The position numbers were made by a program, and so were the translations under genes. The notes under the pieces were generated by a model that worked only from the letters and a program-made list of their open reading frames with translations, did no database searches and was not told where the DNA came from. A stretch of 64,000 nt of DNA from JBBQNR01 sp963774075 (GTDB lineage Bacteria > Actinomycetota > Thermoleophilia > Solirubrobacterales > JBBDJG01). This document shows, piece by piece, positions 1 through 7,547 of the stretch. Position 1 is the first letter of the stretch. Each line of letters begins with the position of its first letter. Location of the stretch: the NCBI GenBank assembly GCA_963774075.1, contig CAVZDP010000001.1, forward strand, positions 62,001 through 126,000, in the 5' to 3' direction.

Positions 1-89
1 AGGGCTGCCACGACGATCACGGCCGCCCGTGGCAGAAGCCTGCGGGTGCGGCGTGGAGCGGGGGATGCATATGCGTCGCGCGCGGACAC
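1..89 (-). CDS. N-terminal fragment of a probable membrane or secreted protein (partial)
   Basis: A minus-strand reading frame starts at a GTG (87-89) and runs off the left edge. The 29 visible residues begin MSARDAYASP, continue with an arginine-rich stretch and then turn hydrophobic (AAVIVVAA). That is the n-region and h-region pattern of a signal peptide or signal anchor. No ribosome binding site is obvious. Only the N-terminus is present, so no function can be given. It would be divergent from the coiled-coil gene at 274. Confidence 0.35.
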   Translation of the reverse strand, partial: MSARDAYASPAPRRTRRLLPRAAVIVVAA

Positions 90-273
90 GTGGTAACGGT
101 ACCTGCGCAGCACGTCTCGCTTAGGAAGTCGTCAGCGCCGAAGGGGCGGTAGAGTTGGCCCGGGCCGTCATGCGGCCGGCGGGCTCGGGGCCCGCGCGAC
201 GGACTAAACCACAGCCACGGAGTCCACCGTCAGTCGATTCAATCGAGAGGACGTCGGCGTTTCTGATTCGCTC

Positions 274-987
274 GTGAGCGCGGCCGATCAGCTGAAGGAA
301 TCGGTCAAGAGCCAGGTGCGCGAGATCGTCGAGGGTGCGGAGGCCCGCGCCGCGGAGATCGAGGAAGAGGCTCGCCGCAAGGTCGCGGCGCTCGAGGCCG
401 CGTCCGAGCGGAGATACGAGCAGCTGCTCCAATCCGCCATCGAACAGACGACCCAGATGCTGAACGTGATCGAGGCGGCGGAGAGGAACTGGGGCGGCGC
501 CACCCACCTCCTCCGCTCCGAAACGCAGAAGCTCGCTTCCGAGCTGAAGGCCGCGCGGGAAAAGGTTGGGCCAAGCGAGCCTGCGCTCAGGGTCGAGCCG
601 CCTGAGCTGAGGGAACAGCAGCAGCAAGAGCCGGCAGCGAAGGCTCGGCGGGCAAACGCTTCGCGTCGAGAGCCGGGGGCACCGGCGGACGCAATGCCCC
701 CGTCGCCCGAGCCCACGCTCAAGGTCGAGCCGCCCGAACTGAAGGAACAACCTCCCACCCGGGAGAAGTCCGAGGCACCGCCGGGCTTCGAGGTGCGAGA
801 GATGGTCCGTACGCAGATCGTCTCCATGTTCCACAGCGGCAAGCCCCGGGCCGAAGCTGAGCGCTTCCTGATGCGGTTCAAGCAGGGCGAGAACTACGTC
901 GACCTCCTCGATGAGGTCTATACCAGGGTCGAGCAGCCAAAGCTCACGGGAGGCCGGCGCCGCCGCCGCGGCCTCCGCCGCAGGTAA
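274..987 (+). CDS. coiled-coil protein with conserved C-terminal module, paralogue of 47233-48219
   Basis: 237 residues from a GTG start. Residues about 1-100 are a charged heptad-like coiled coil containing REIVEGAEARAAEIEEEARR. Residues about 105-165 are a Pro/Glu-rich linker in which a VEPPELKEQ-type unit appears twice. Residues about 170-222 form a compact module with RAEAERFLMRFKQGENYVDL, followed by an arginine-only tail (GGRRRRRGLRRR). The same three-part plan, with near-identical end motifs, is found in the protein at 47233. No signal peptide or membrane segment is seen, so it is probably cytoplasmic; the basic tail could contact nucleic acid or lipid, which is inference. It lies directly upstream of rpmG-secE-nusG. 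The family is not recognised and the function is unknown. Confidence 0.75.
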   Translation: MSAADQLKESVKSQVREIVEGAEARAAEIEEEARRKVAALEAASERRYEQLLQSAIEQTTQMLNVIEAAERNWGGATHLLRSETQKLASELKAAREKVGPSEPALRVEPPELREQQQQEPAAKARRANASRREPGAPADAMPPSPEPTLKVEPPELKEQPPTREKSEAPPGFEVREMVRTQIVSMFHSGKPRAEAERFLMRFKQGENYVDLLDEVYTRVEQPKLTGGRRRRRGLRRR

Positions 988-1017
988 TCAGGCCCCAAAG
1001 GTCGTCCGGACGGCCAC

Positions 1018-1034
1018 AGGCCCCTCCGGGGCCT
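1018..1034 (+). terminator. hairpin after the coiled-coil gene
   Basis: AGGCCCC, a 3-base loop (TCC) and GGGGCCT form a perfect 7-bp stem 30 bases after the stop at 987. There is no T-run. It is a plausible U-less terminator between the coiled-coil gene and the rpmG promoter region. Confidence 0.35.
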
Positions 1035-1046
1035 CCGCCCAGGCGC

Positions 1047-1052
1047 TATCCT
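1047..1052 (+). promoter_or_regulatory. candidate -10 box for rpmG-secE
   Basis: TATCCT lies 80 bases upstream of rpmG, just after the hairpin at 1018-1034. The same hexamer occurs before nusG (1910-1915). No convincing -35 was found, so this is a pattern-based guess. Confidence 0.3.
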
Positions 1053-1131
1053 TTGCCTCCGCCGCGCTTGCGGGCGCGGTCTTTTTCTGGTTTCCCCCGG
1101 CCGCTGGCGGCCACCCTCAGACTCAACCGAA

Positions 1132-1296
1132 ATGGCTCGCGGAGACGTTCGAATCGCGGTGACGCTGGCTTGCGAGGAGTGCAAGCGGCGCAACTACCAG
1201 ACCAACAAGAACCGGCGAAACGATCCGGAGCGGATCGAGATGCGCAAATTCTGCCGCTGGTGCGGTCGTCACACTCCCCACAAGGAAACGCGCTAG
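1132..1296 (+). CDS. rpmG: 50S ribosomal protein L33
   Basis: 54 residues, MARGDVRIAVTLACEECKRR at the start, with two CxxC pairs (CEEC and CRWC) that form the zinc ribbon of the zinc-binding (C+) L33 form. The length and the ending HTPHKETR are normal for bacterial L33. L33 is a small protein of the large ribosomal subunit near the E site. It is followed after 15 bases by secE, the usual order rpmG-secE-nusG in many bacteria. The ATG at 1132 is the only sensible start. Confidence 0.96.
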   Translation: MARGDVRIAVTLACEECKRRNYQTNKNRRNDPERIEMRKFCRWCGRHTPHKETR

Positions 1297-1311
1297 CCGC
1301 GTCCTTCGGGG

Positions 1312-1893
1312 ATGGCAAGAACCCGCCAACAAGCCAAGCTGCGGAAGCAAAAGCGCCTCGAGCAGGAGCGCAAGCAGGCCGAGCGCGCCCAGGGCGGGGG
1401 CGACGGCGGATCTGCGAGCCGCGAGGCTCTGGCCGAGGTGGAGCAGGCTCAGCTCGACGCTGCCCGCGAGCTCTCCGAGGCGCAGAGCGACGAGGTCGGC
1501 GCCGGTACAGAGGCGGCGAGGTCGGCCGCGGCCCTCGAAGCCGCGACCGCCGCGGAGGCGATGAGCACCGGCGAGGTCGCACCGCCGCCCGCGCCCGAGC
1601 AGCCGGCCAAGCCAACGCGGCGAGAGCGCCGAACCGAGACCAAGCCCGCCCGTCGCGAGCCCGAGAAAAAGCCCGCTCGTCAGCCGCGGGCCGAGAAGAA
1701 GGAGCCTCGCAAGCGCGGCCGCGTCGTCAACTTCCTCATACAGGTCTGGGCGGAGCTGCGGAGGGTTCAGTGGCCGAATCGCAACCAGGTCACGCAGGCG
1801 ACCACGGTCGTCATAGTCTTCTGCCTGCTCGCCGGCGCTTACCTCGGCATACTTGACTTCCTGTTCAGCAAGCTGATCAAGCTGATCCTCTGA
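1312..1893 (+). CDS. secE: preprotein translocase subunit SecE with long N-terminal extension
   Basis: 193 residues. Only the last 60 or so are SecE proper: an amphipathic segment (VWAELRRVQWPNRNQVTQAT) and one membrane span (VVIVFCLLAGAYLGILDFLF) with a Lys-containing end. SecE clamps SecY in the SecYEG channel of the inner membrane. The first 130 residues are low-complexity, rich in Ala, Glu, Arg and Lys (for example KPTRRERRTETKPARREPEK), and are probably disordered in the cytoplasm. Minimal bacterial SecE is about 60-65 residues, so the extension is large, although actinobacterial SecE is often extended. Starts at ATG 1312, 15 bases after rpmG, and is followed by nusG. Confidence 0.93.
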   Translation: MARTRQQAKLRKQKRLEQERKQAERAQGGGDGGSASREALAEVEQAQLDAARELSEAQSDEVGAGTEAARSAAALEAATAAEAMSTGEVAPPPAPEQPAKPTRRERRTETKPARREPEKKPARQPRAEKKEPRKRGRVVNFLIQVWAELRRVQWPNRNQVTQATTVVIVFCLLAGAYLGILDFLFSKLIKLIL

Positions 1894-1909
1894 GCACGCG
1901 CTCTCCCTC

Positions 1910-1915
1910 TATCCT
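1910..1915 (+). promoter_or_regulatory. candidate -10 box for nusG
   Basis: TATCCT lies 42 bases before the nusG ATG, inside a short direct repeat (ATCCTCTGAGC at 1885 and 1911, the first copy overlapping the secE stop). It matches the hexamer before rpmG. Weak evidence. Confidence 0.3.
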
Positions 1916-1957
1916 CTGAGCGCTTTCTTCCCCCCTGGCACCTAGCTGGAGAACTAG

Positions 1958-2485
1958 ATGTTTCGCTGGTATGTGATCAACACCTATTCGGGCCACGAGA
2001 ACAAGGTCAAGCACAACATCGAGCACCGCGTCTCGACGATGGAGCAGCAGGCGAACGTTCGCCAGGTCGTCGTGCCCACGGAGCAGGTCTCCGAGATGAA
2101 GAACGGGCAGAAGGTGCAGACCGAGAAGCGCACGATGCCCGGCTACGTGCTGGTCAACATGGAGATGACCGATGACGCCTGGTCGCTCGTTAAGAACACC
2201 CCCGGGGTCACCGGCTTCGTGGGCCCCGGCCGCGGCGACAAGCCGGTGCCGCTCAGCAAGCCCGAGGTCGATCGCCTGCTCCACCGCGAGACGGCCGAGC
2301 GCCCGCGCACCCGGGCGCAGTTCTCCATCGGCGAGTCCGTGAAGGTGATCTCAGGCCCGCTCTCCGACTTCTCGGGCGAGATCGCCGAGATCAACGAGGA
2401 CGCGGCGAAGCTCAAGGTGCTGGTCTCGATCTTCGGCCGCGAGACTCCTGTGGAAGTCGGCTATGACCAGGTGAAAAAGATATGA
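1958..2485 (+). CDS. nusG: transcription termination/antitermination protein NusG
   Basis: 175 residues. The N-terminal NGN domain begins MFRWYVINTYSGHENKVKHN and includes the PGYVLVNM strand. The C-terminal KOW domain contains FSIGESVKVISGPLSDFSGE and ends GYDQVKKI. NusG binds the RNA polymerase clamp helices and couples it to ribosomes or Rho. The start is supported by a GGAG six bases before the ATG. It lies between secE and rplK, the standard order. Its length is normal, and it lacks the long N-terminal extension of some actinobacterial NusG proteins. Confidence 0.96.
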   Translation: MFRWYVINTYSGHENKVKHNIEHRVSTMEQQANVRQVVVPTEQVSEMKNGQKVQTEKRTMPGYVLVNMEMTDDAWSLVKNTPGVTGFVGPGRGDKPVPLSKPEVDRLLHRETAERPRTRAQFSIGESVKVISGPLSDFSGEIAEINEDAAKLKVLVSIFGRETPVEVGYDQVKKI

Positions 2486-2570
2486 GGCGCCGTAGGCGGC
2501 GGCAGCCGCCGCAGGCGACTCTCTGGACTTTAGGTGTCCGGCGAAGCCGGCCCGATATGTTGATTTAGCC

Positions 2571-2993
2571 GTGGCCCGCAAGGTCCTCACACTCATAAAG
2601 CTTCAGATCCCGGCGGCTGCCGCGAACCCGGCGCCACCGGTCGGTCCCGCGCTCGGCCAGCACGGCGTCAACATCATGGAGTTCTGCAAGGCCTTCAACG
2701 CGCAGACCCAGCAGGACGCCGGCACGATCATCCCGGTGGAGATCACGGTCTTCGAGGACCGTTCGTTCACCTTCATCACGAAGACTCCGCCTGCCGCCGT
2801 GCTGATCAAGCAGGCGATCGGGATCCCGAAGGGCTCCGGCGAGCCCAACCGTGAGAAGGTGGGAACGATCACGCGCGACCAGGTGCGCCAGATCGCCGAG
2901 ACCAAGATGCCCGACCTGAACGCCAACGACGTCGACCACGCGATGAGGATCATCGAGGGCACGGCCCGGTCGATGGGAGTGGACGTCAAGTAG
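2571..2993 (+). CDS. rplK: 50S ribosomal protein L11
   Basis: 140 residues from a GTG start. It shows the L11 N-terminal signature (PAAAANPAPPVGPALGQHGV) and the C-terminal rRNA-binding domain ending EGTARSMGVDVK. L11 binds the GTPase-associated centre of 23S rRNA with L10 and L7/L12. It is followed after 11 bases by rplA, so the rplK-rplA pair is intact. The spacer after nusG holds a small hairpin (CCGGC-GAA-GCCGG, 2538-2550) that may be a leader element. Confidence 0.97.
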   Translation: MARKVLTLIKLQIPAAAANPAPPVGPALGQHGVNIMEFCKAFNAQTQQDAGTIIPVEITVFEDRSFTFITKTPPAAVLIKQAIGIPKGSGEPNREKVGTITRDQVRQIAETKMPDLNANDVDHAMRIIEGTARSMGVDVK

Positions 2994-3004
2994 GGCGTGA
3001 ACGA

Positions 3005-3718
3005 ATGAAGCGCGGCAAGCGATATCGAGCCCTACGCGAGCGGATCGACCGCATGCGCGAGTACGAGCCGAACGAAGCGATCTCGACGGTCAGGTCGCTC
3101 CAGTCGACGAAGTTCAACGAGGCGGTCGAGTGCCACATCCGCCTGGGCGTCAACGTGCGCCACGCCGACCAGCAGGTGCGCGGCACCATGGTGCTTCCTC
3201 ACGGCCTAGGCAAGGAGGTCACCGTGGCGGTTTTCGCCCAGGGCGACAAGGCACGCGACGCCGAGGCCGCGGGGGCCGATGCGGTCGGCGGCGAGGACCT
3301 CGCAGAGCGCGTCAGCGGCGGTTGGACCGATTTCGACGTGGCCATCGCCACGCCGGAGATGATGCCCGTGGTGGCGCGCCTCGGCCGCATCCTCGGGCCG
3401 CAGGGCAAGATGCCGAACCCGAAAGTTGGGACCGTGACCGAGGACGTCGGCCGGGCAGTCGAGCAGGCGAAGGCGGGGCGGATCGAATACCGCACGGACC
3501 GCTCGGGCATCGTGCACCTCGTGATCGGCCGCGCGGACTTCGACGACCAGCGGTTGCTCGAGAACTATGCGGCGCTGATCGAGGAGATCGTTCGCGCCAA
3601 GCCGGCTGCCGCCAAGGGCCGCTACATCCGCTCCGTGACGCTCGCAACGACGATGGGTCCCGGCATTCGAGTCGATCCGACGAGGACGAAGGATCTGACC
3701 GATGAGGTCGCCGCCTAG
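3005..3718 (+). CDS. rplA: 50S ribosomal protein L1
   Basis: 237 residues, full length for bacterial L1. Visible signatures are GKRYRALRERIDRMREYEPN, the central GRILGPQGKMPNPKVGTVT and the end TKDLTDEVAA. L1 forms the mobile stalk at the E site and often represses its own operon. In most bacteria rplJ and rplL follow directly. Here the next ribosomal protein gene on this strand is rplJ at 48422, about 44.7 kb away. Confidence 0.97.
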   Translation: MKRGKRYRALRERIDRMREYEPNEAISTVRSLQSTKFNEAVECHIRLGVNVRHADQQVRGTMVLPHGLGKEVTVAVFAQGDKARDAEAAGADAVGGEDLAERVSGGWTDFDVAIATPEMMPVVARLGRILGPQGKMPNPKVGTVTEDVGRAVEQAKAGRIEYRTDRSGIVHLVIGRADFDDQRLLENYAALIEEIVRAKPAAAKGRYIRSVTLATTMGPGIRVDPTRTKDLTDEVAA

Positions 3719-3737
3719 TGGCCGCCTAGCGGCACCG

Positions 3738-3752
3738 CGCGAGTTTCTCGCG
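3738..3752 (+). terminator. hairpin downstream of rplA
   Basis: CGCGAG, a TTT loop and CTCGCG form a perfect 6-bp stem 20 bases after the rplA stop. No T-run follows. It may end the rplK-rplA transcript where the glycan locus begins. Confidence 0.3.
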
Positions 3753-3827
3753 GCAACACTCGTTGTACGTCACGTCCTGAGGTCGCCCCGACGCGCGGCC
3801 TGAATTAGAATCGCCACATCCTCCTGA

Positions 3828-4685
3828 ATGAGATTTGCTTCTAAACGAACGCCTGCGCAGACAGGCCAGGCGCCCGGGACCGGGCAGGAAGCCCCGGATC
3901 TAGAGCAGCACCTCAGAGCGCTCGTCGCGGAGGCGCACGCCGTCAAGCAGCGGCTGCGCGACTCCGAGGCCAGGCACCTCGAGCTGGAGGACGCCGTCGG
4001 AGATGCGCTGGCGAAAGCGGAGCTCATGGCGGGCGAGCTGGTCCGAGCTGAGCGCCGAACGGAGGAGGCCCGCCGGGAGACGAAGCCCAGGGCGGCGCGA
4101 AGAATCGCCCACCTGGAGCGCGAGCTGGAGACCGCCAGGCAGGCGCTGGTAGAGGCGAAGGCCGAGGCTGAGCAGGAGCGGACCGAGCGGGTAAGGCTCC
4201 AAGCGCAGATCGAGTCGGTGACGCGGTCCGAGGGCGAAGCTCGCGGCGCAGCGGAGCGAGAGCGCGCGCGACTTCTCGTGATGGAGCAGCAGCTCAGGGA
4301 TCTGGTCGGGCCGGACGGATCCGGGGCAGCGAGCGCCAAGGTTCCCCCGGTACTGGAGACACTTGGCGCGGCCGAGTCCCGAAGCGCAGAAGCGAGGGAA
4401 GTCGCCCGCTCTGCGGAGCAGCCGGCACAGCCAGCGGCGCCCGCAAAGAGCCGTTCTCGAAGCGGCCGCAGGCGCAGGCGCAGGCGGTCGGGTCAGCAAC
4501 CCGCGAACTGCGCGGTGTGCGGGAAGGTGCCCACCGCCGCCGGCTCGGACGCGTTCGCCGACGGCGGTTGGGTCATGGCCGGCAAGGCCGGCCTCTGCCC
4601 GGACTGCCAGGAGAAGGGATGGCAGCTGCCCGCGACCGGGGGCCTACCTCATCGACGCATCGAAAGCACCGAGAGCTCGGCCTAG
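3828..4685 (+). CDS. coiled-coil protein with C-terminal zinc ribbon
   Basis: 285 residues, family not recognised. Residues about 20-160 are a long heptad-rich coiled coil (RIAHLERELETARQALVEAK). Residues about 205-220 are a very basic run (SRSGRRRRRRRSGQQ). The C-terminal 60 residues hold two cysteine pairs, CAVC and CPDC, about 30 residues apart, consistent with a zinc ribbon, followed by KGWQLPATGGLPHRR. There is no signal peptide. It stands between rplA and the polysaccharide co-polymerase, the first gene in the place rplJ would occupy. A TAGAAT box lies 16 bases before the ATG, so the leader would be very short. It may be a nucleic-acid-binding or scaffold protein, by inference only. Confidence 0.7.
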   Translation: MRFASKRTPAQTGQAPGTGQEAPDLEQHLRALVAEAHAVKQRLRDSEARHLELEDAVGDALAKAELMAGELVRAERRTEEARRETKPRAARRIAHLERELETARQALVEAKAEAEQERTERVRLQAQIESVTRSEGEARGAAERERARLLVMEQQLRDLVGPDGSGAASAKVPPVLETLGAAESRSAEAREVARSAEQPAQPAAPAKSRSRSGRRRRRRRSGQQPANCAVCGKVPTAAGSDAFADGGWVMAGKAGLCPDCQEKGWQLPATGGLPHRRIESTESSA

Positions 4686-4739
4686 AGCAACAGCGCTCCA
4701 GGCGTTATCGGGGAATCGCAAAAGGAGCCGCAGGGCAAG

Positions 4740-6335
4740 ATGAGCGAAAGGCATGACGACGAAGGCTTCGCCCTCCGCGCCTGGTTGGATGTGTTCCGCC
4801 GCAGGATCGGCTTGATCGGTGCGGTGTTCCTGCTGACGGCAGGAGGAGCGCTCGGGTTCTCGCTGCTCCAGGACGAGGAGTACTCCGCTTCGGCCTCGCT
4901 CCTGGCCCAGAGCCCGAACCTCGACCAGCTGTTCGGCTCGTCGCTTCAATCTCGCGAGTCCACGCCCGAGCGCGACGCCGCGACGAACCTCGCGCTGGCG
5001 ACGCAGGACGTCATCTCCCGCCGCGCCGCGAGGCGACTCGACCGGCAGGGACTTAGCGGTGCCGCGGACGCCGTGGGTGACGTCGAGGTCTCCTCTGAGG
5101 GTCAGTCGGACCTGATCGAGGTCAAGGCGGTCGCCTCGAGGCCAGAGGACGCCGCGCTGGCGGCCAATGCCTTCGCGAGCGAGTACGTGTCGTTCCGCCG
5201 CGAGGCGGACCGCGCTCAGATCCGCAAGGCGCAGAGGGTCGTGAGAAGGGAGCTGAACAGGTTGACCGCGGCGAGGAGCCGCGCGGCCCAATCCTTCACC
5301 GGGTCTGGGACCTCTCAGCGTGCCCAGGCGCTCAGCCGGCGCATACGACCACTCGAAGAGAGATCCGGAGACCTGAGGATCTTCTCGTCGTTGCAGACCG
5401 GGAACGCGGCGATCGTCGACCGTGCCACCCCACCTGGTTCCCCCACATCACCGCGGCTGTTGCGGAACACGATCATAGGTGGCTTCGCCGGCCTGCTGCT
5501 GGGATTGGGGTTGGCGCTCGGACGCGAGCAGCTGGACCGCCGCCTGCGCGATTCGAGGGCTCTGGAGGATGCCTTTGGCGTCCCGGTCCTAGCGAGGCTG
5601 CCGGAGAGCAAGACCCTGCGCAACGGGTACAGCATCACGAGCGATCTCCCGGCTGTCGAGGCCGAGGCCTTTCGCATGCTGCGGACCAACCTGCGCCATC
5701 TCCCGGCCGATCGGCAGATCGACTCGGTGCTGATCACCTCGCCCTCGGTCGAGGACGGCAAGACCACGGTGGCGTTGAACCTCGCAACCGCGGCGGCGGT
5801 GGCGGATCTCCAGGTCCTCCTGGTCGAAGCGGACGTGCGCAGGCCGAGCCTCGCCGCATCGCTCGGCCTACCTTCCGGTGACGGTCTCACGGCAGTGCTC
5901 AGCGGCAAGCGCGATCAACTCGCGGACGTAACCCACGAAGTGCTTCTGGGGCCCAGCGCCGACGGCCTGAGCGCACCGCCCACGTTGGACGTCGTGCCCG
6001 CGGGTGAGATTCTCGCCAACGCAAGCGAGCTGATCGCATCCGAGCGGATGCGCGACATGATCCGGGAGGCCAGGCGCAACTACTCGCTCGTGGTGATCGA
6101 TACGCCGCCCGCCGGGCTCGTCCTCGACGCGATCCCGTTGATGAGCGAGGTGAGCGCCGTCGTGGTCGTCGGGCGGATCGGGAGGATCACGAGCGAAGAG
6201 GCCGATGACCTCGACGAGCAGCTTCGGAAGGTCAACGCGCCGACCGTCGGAGTGGTCGCCAACTTCACCAACCACCGGGACGGCAGCCACGACCCCGGCG
6301 ACTACGCGCTGATGGGCACTCAGCGCCCGGCCTGA
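4740..6335 (+). CDS. polysaccharide co-polymerase with tyrosine autokinase (Wzz/BY-kinase) domain
   Basis: 531 residues. The N-terminal Wzz domain has a first membrane span at about 24-45 (LIGAVFLLTAGGALGFSLL), an extracytoplasmic coiled region and a second span at about 240-262. The C-terminal cytoplasmic domain is a CpsD/CapB-type BY-kinase: Walker A SVEDGKTTVALNLA, Walker A-prime LLVEADVRRPSLA and Walker B LVVIDTPPA. The family controls chain length in Wzx/Wzy-dependent capsule or exopolysaccharide synthesis. The usual C-terminal tyrosine cluster is missing; only one Tyr (GDYALMG) remains in the last 20 residues, so cycling may use another site or be lost. It is the first clear glycan gene of the locus. 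Confidence 0.88.
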   Translation: MSERHDDEGFALRAWLDVFRRRIGLIGAVFLLTAGGALGFSLLQDEEYSASASLLAQSPNLDQLFGSSLQSRESTPERDAATNLALATQDVISRRAARRLDRQGLSGAADAVGDVEVSSEGQSDLIEVKAVASRPEDAALAANAFASEYVSFRREADRAQIRKAQRVVRRELNRLTAARSRAAQSFTGSGTSQRAQALSRRIRPLEERSGDLRIFSSLQTGNAAIVDRATPPGSPTSPRLLRNTIIGGFAGLLLGLGLALGREQLDRRLRDSRALEDAFGVPVLARLPESKTLRNGYSITSDLPAVEAEAFRMLRTNLRHLPADRQIDSVLITSPSVEDGKTTVALNLATAAAVADLQVLLVEADVRRPSLAASLGLPSGDGLTAVLSGKRDQLADVTHEVLLGPSADGLSAPPTLDVVPAGEILANASELIASERMRDMIREARRNYSLVVIDTPPAGLVLDAIPLMSEVSAVVVVGRIGRITSEEADDLDEQLRKVNAPTVGVVANFTNHRDGSHDPGDYALMGTQRPA

Positions 6336-6453
6336 CCGGGCCTGCGGCTGTCGCAAAGGTCCTCCGGCTCTTTTTTCTCCCAATTTCCGAGCAGCCGTCC
6401 GTCGCGCCGCGGCAAACGAGCGCCGAGCGGGCCGGGACGCCCAAATCCGAACC

Positions 6454-6459
6454 TATACT
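6454..6459 (+). promoter_or_regulatory. candidate -10 box for the PKD-protein gene
   Basis: TATACT, close to the bacterial -10 consensus, lies 22 bases before the ATG at 6481. A C-plus-T-rich run (CTCTTTTTTCTC) ending near 6381 precedes it and may mark the end of the kinase transcript. No clear -35 was seen. Confidence 0.4.
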
Positions 6460-6480
6460 GCGCCGGTACCGCGCTGCACC

Positions 6481-7542
6481 ATGCGCCAATTTCCCACGAC
6501 CCTGAGACGCCTTTCGGTGTTTTTCTTGGCGGCTTCAGCGTCGAGTGCGCTGTTTCTGCTCCCTGACGTCGCGGCTGCAGACCCTCCGGGTCCGACGGCC
6601 TTCTTCGCCTATGCGCCCGCCTCACCGCTGCCGGGCGACGTCATCACCTTCACGTCGGCATCGGCGCCCGGGGCCGGCCACGTGATCACGACCGAGACCT
6701 GGGACCTGGACAACGACGGCAGGTTCGATGACGGCATCGGGCCGACCGTCAAGAGGTCTTTCGGCAGCCCAGGGCCCATCACGGTGAGGCTGAGGGTCGA
6801 GGACGACCACCTGCAAGAGGCGGTCGCGAGCCAGGTGGTCGTGATCGGGAACCAACCACCGACGGCGTCGTTCGTCTACGCGCCGGCTCAGCCCCTGGCG
6901 GGAAACGCCGTGAGCCTGTTCGCGACGTCGACAGATCCCGACTCGCAGATCGAGAGCCATTCCTGGGATCTCGACGGCGATGGCTCCTTCGATGACGCGA
7001 CCGGGTCGACCGCGTCGTTGACCTTCCCCTTGCCGGGGAGCTACAGGATCGGGCTCGAGGTCGCCGACGGACAGGGGTCCTCGGCGGTGGCGCACGAGAC
7101 CTTGCTCGTCGGAGCGCCGACGGCGGCGTCTGCGCGCCTCGCGCGCCTCTTGAGCCCCTTCCCGATCATTCGAGTCGCCGGCTCGATCAGGAAGCGGGGA
7201 ATACGCTTAGGCACCTTCACGGTCAGCGCCCCGATTGGAGCGACGGTTGCGATCCGCTGCGCTGGAGGTGGCTGCCCCTTCCGGCGTCACACGCGGATCG
7301 CAGACGGGCCACCCGCGACGGCACAGCTGCCGACGTCGATGAGGCTGGTTCGCGTGCGGCCTCTGGAGCGGCGCCTGCTTCGCACCGGGGTCATCGTCAG
7401 GGTGTTCGTCACCAAGCCGGGCGCAATCGGCAAGTACACCCGGTTCAGGGTCAGGAAGCGCAGGCCGCCATTCCGCACCGATCGGTGTCTTACGCCCGGA
7501 AGTGCCCTGCCGGTTCAGTGCCCCGTCCTGGATACGGACTGA
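6481..7542 (+). CDS. secreted PKD-domain protein with Thermoleophilia-type C-terminal domain
   Basis: 353 residues. A signal peptide is clear (VFFLAASASSALFLLPDVAAAD, cleavage near residue 34). Two PKD repeats follow, at about 37-120 and 125-205, each with the WDLDNDGRFDD-type turn and the paired sequence TASFVYAPAQPLAG. The last 120 residues contain a Cys pair (IRCAGGGCPFRR), VTKPGAIGKYTRFRVRK and a closing DRCLTPG...PVQCP. I know this end domain from many surface proteins of Solirubrobacterales-like genomes. PKD domains usually mediate extracellular protein or glycan contacts. It probably acts on the cell surface with the polymer made here. It converges with the next gene, leaving 5 bases between them. 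Confidence 0.8.
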   Translation: MRQFPTTLRRLSVFFLAASASSALFLLPDVAAADPPGPTAFFAYAPASPLPGDVITFTSASAPGAGHVITTETWDLDNDGRFDDGIGPTVKRSFGSPGPITVRLRVEDDHLQEAVASQVVVIGNQPPTASFVYAPAQPLAGNAVSLFATSTDPDSQIESHSWDLDGDGSFDDATGSTASLTFPLPGSYRIGLEVADGQGSSAVAHETLLVGAPTAASARLARLLSPFPIIRVAGSIRKRGIRLGTFTVSAPIGATVAIRCAGGGCPFRRHTRIADGPPATAQLPTSMRLVRVRPLERRLLRTGVIVRVFVTKPGAIGKYTRFRVRKRRPPFRTDRCLTPGSALPVQCPVLDTD

Positions 7543-7547
7543 GCACT

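Noticed and set aside
1147..1160. GTTCGAATC, a tRNA T-loop-like string
   Set aside because: It lies inside rpmG codons and no cloverleaf can be drawn around it. A similar string near 30017 is also inside a gene. No tRNA was found in the window.
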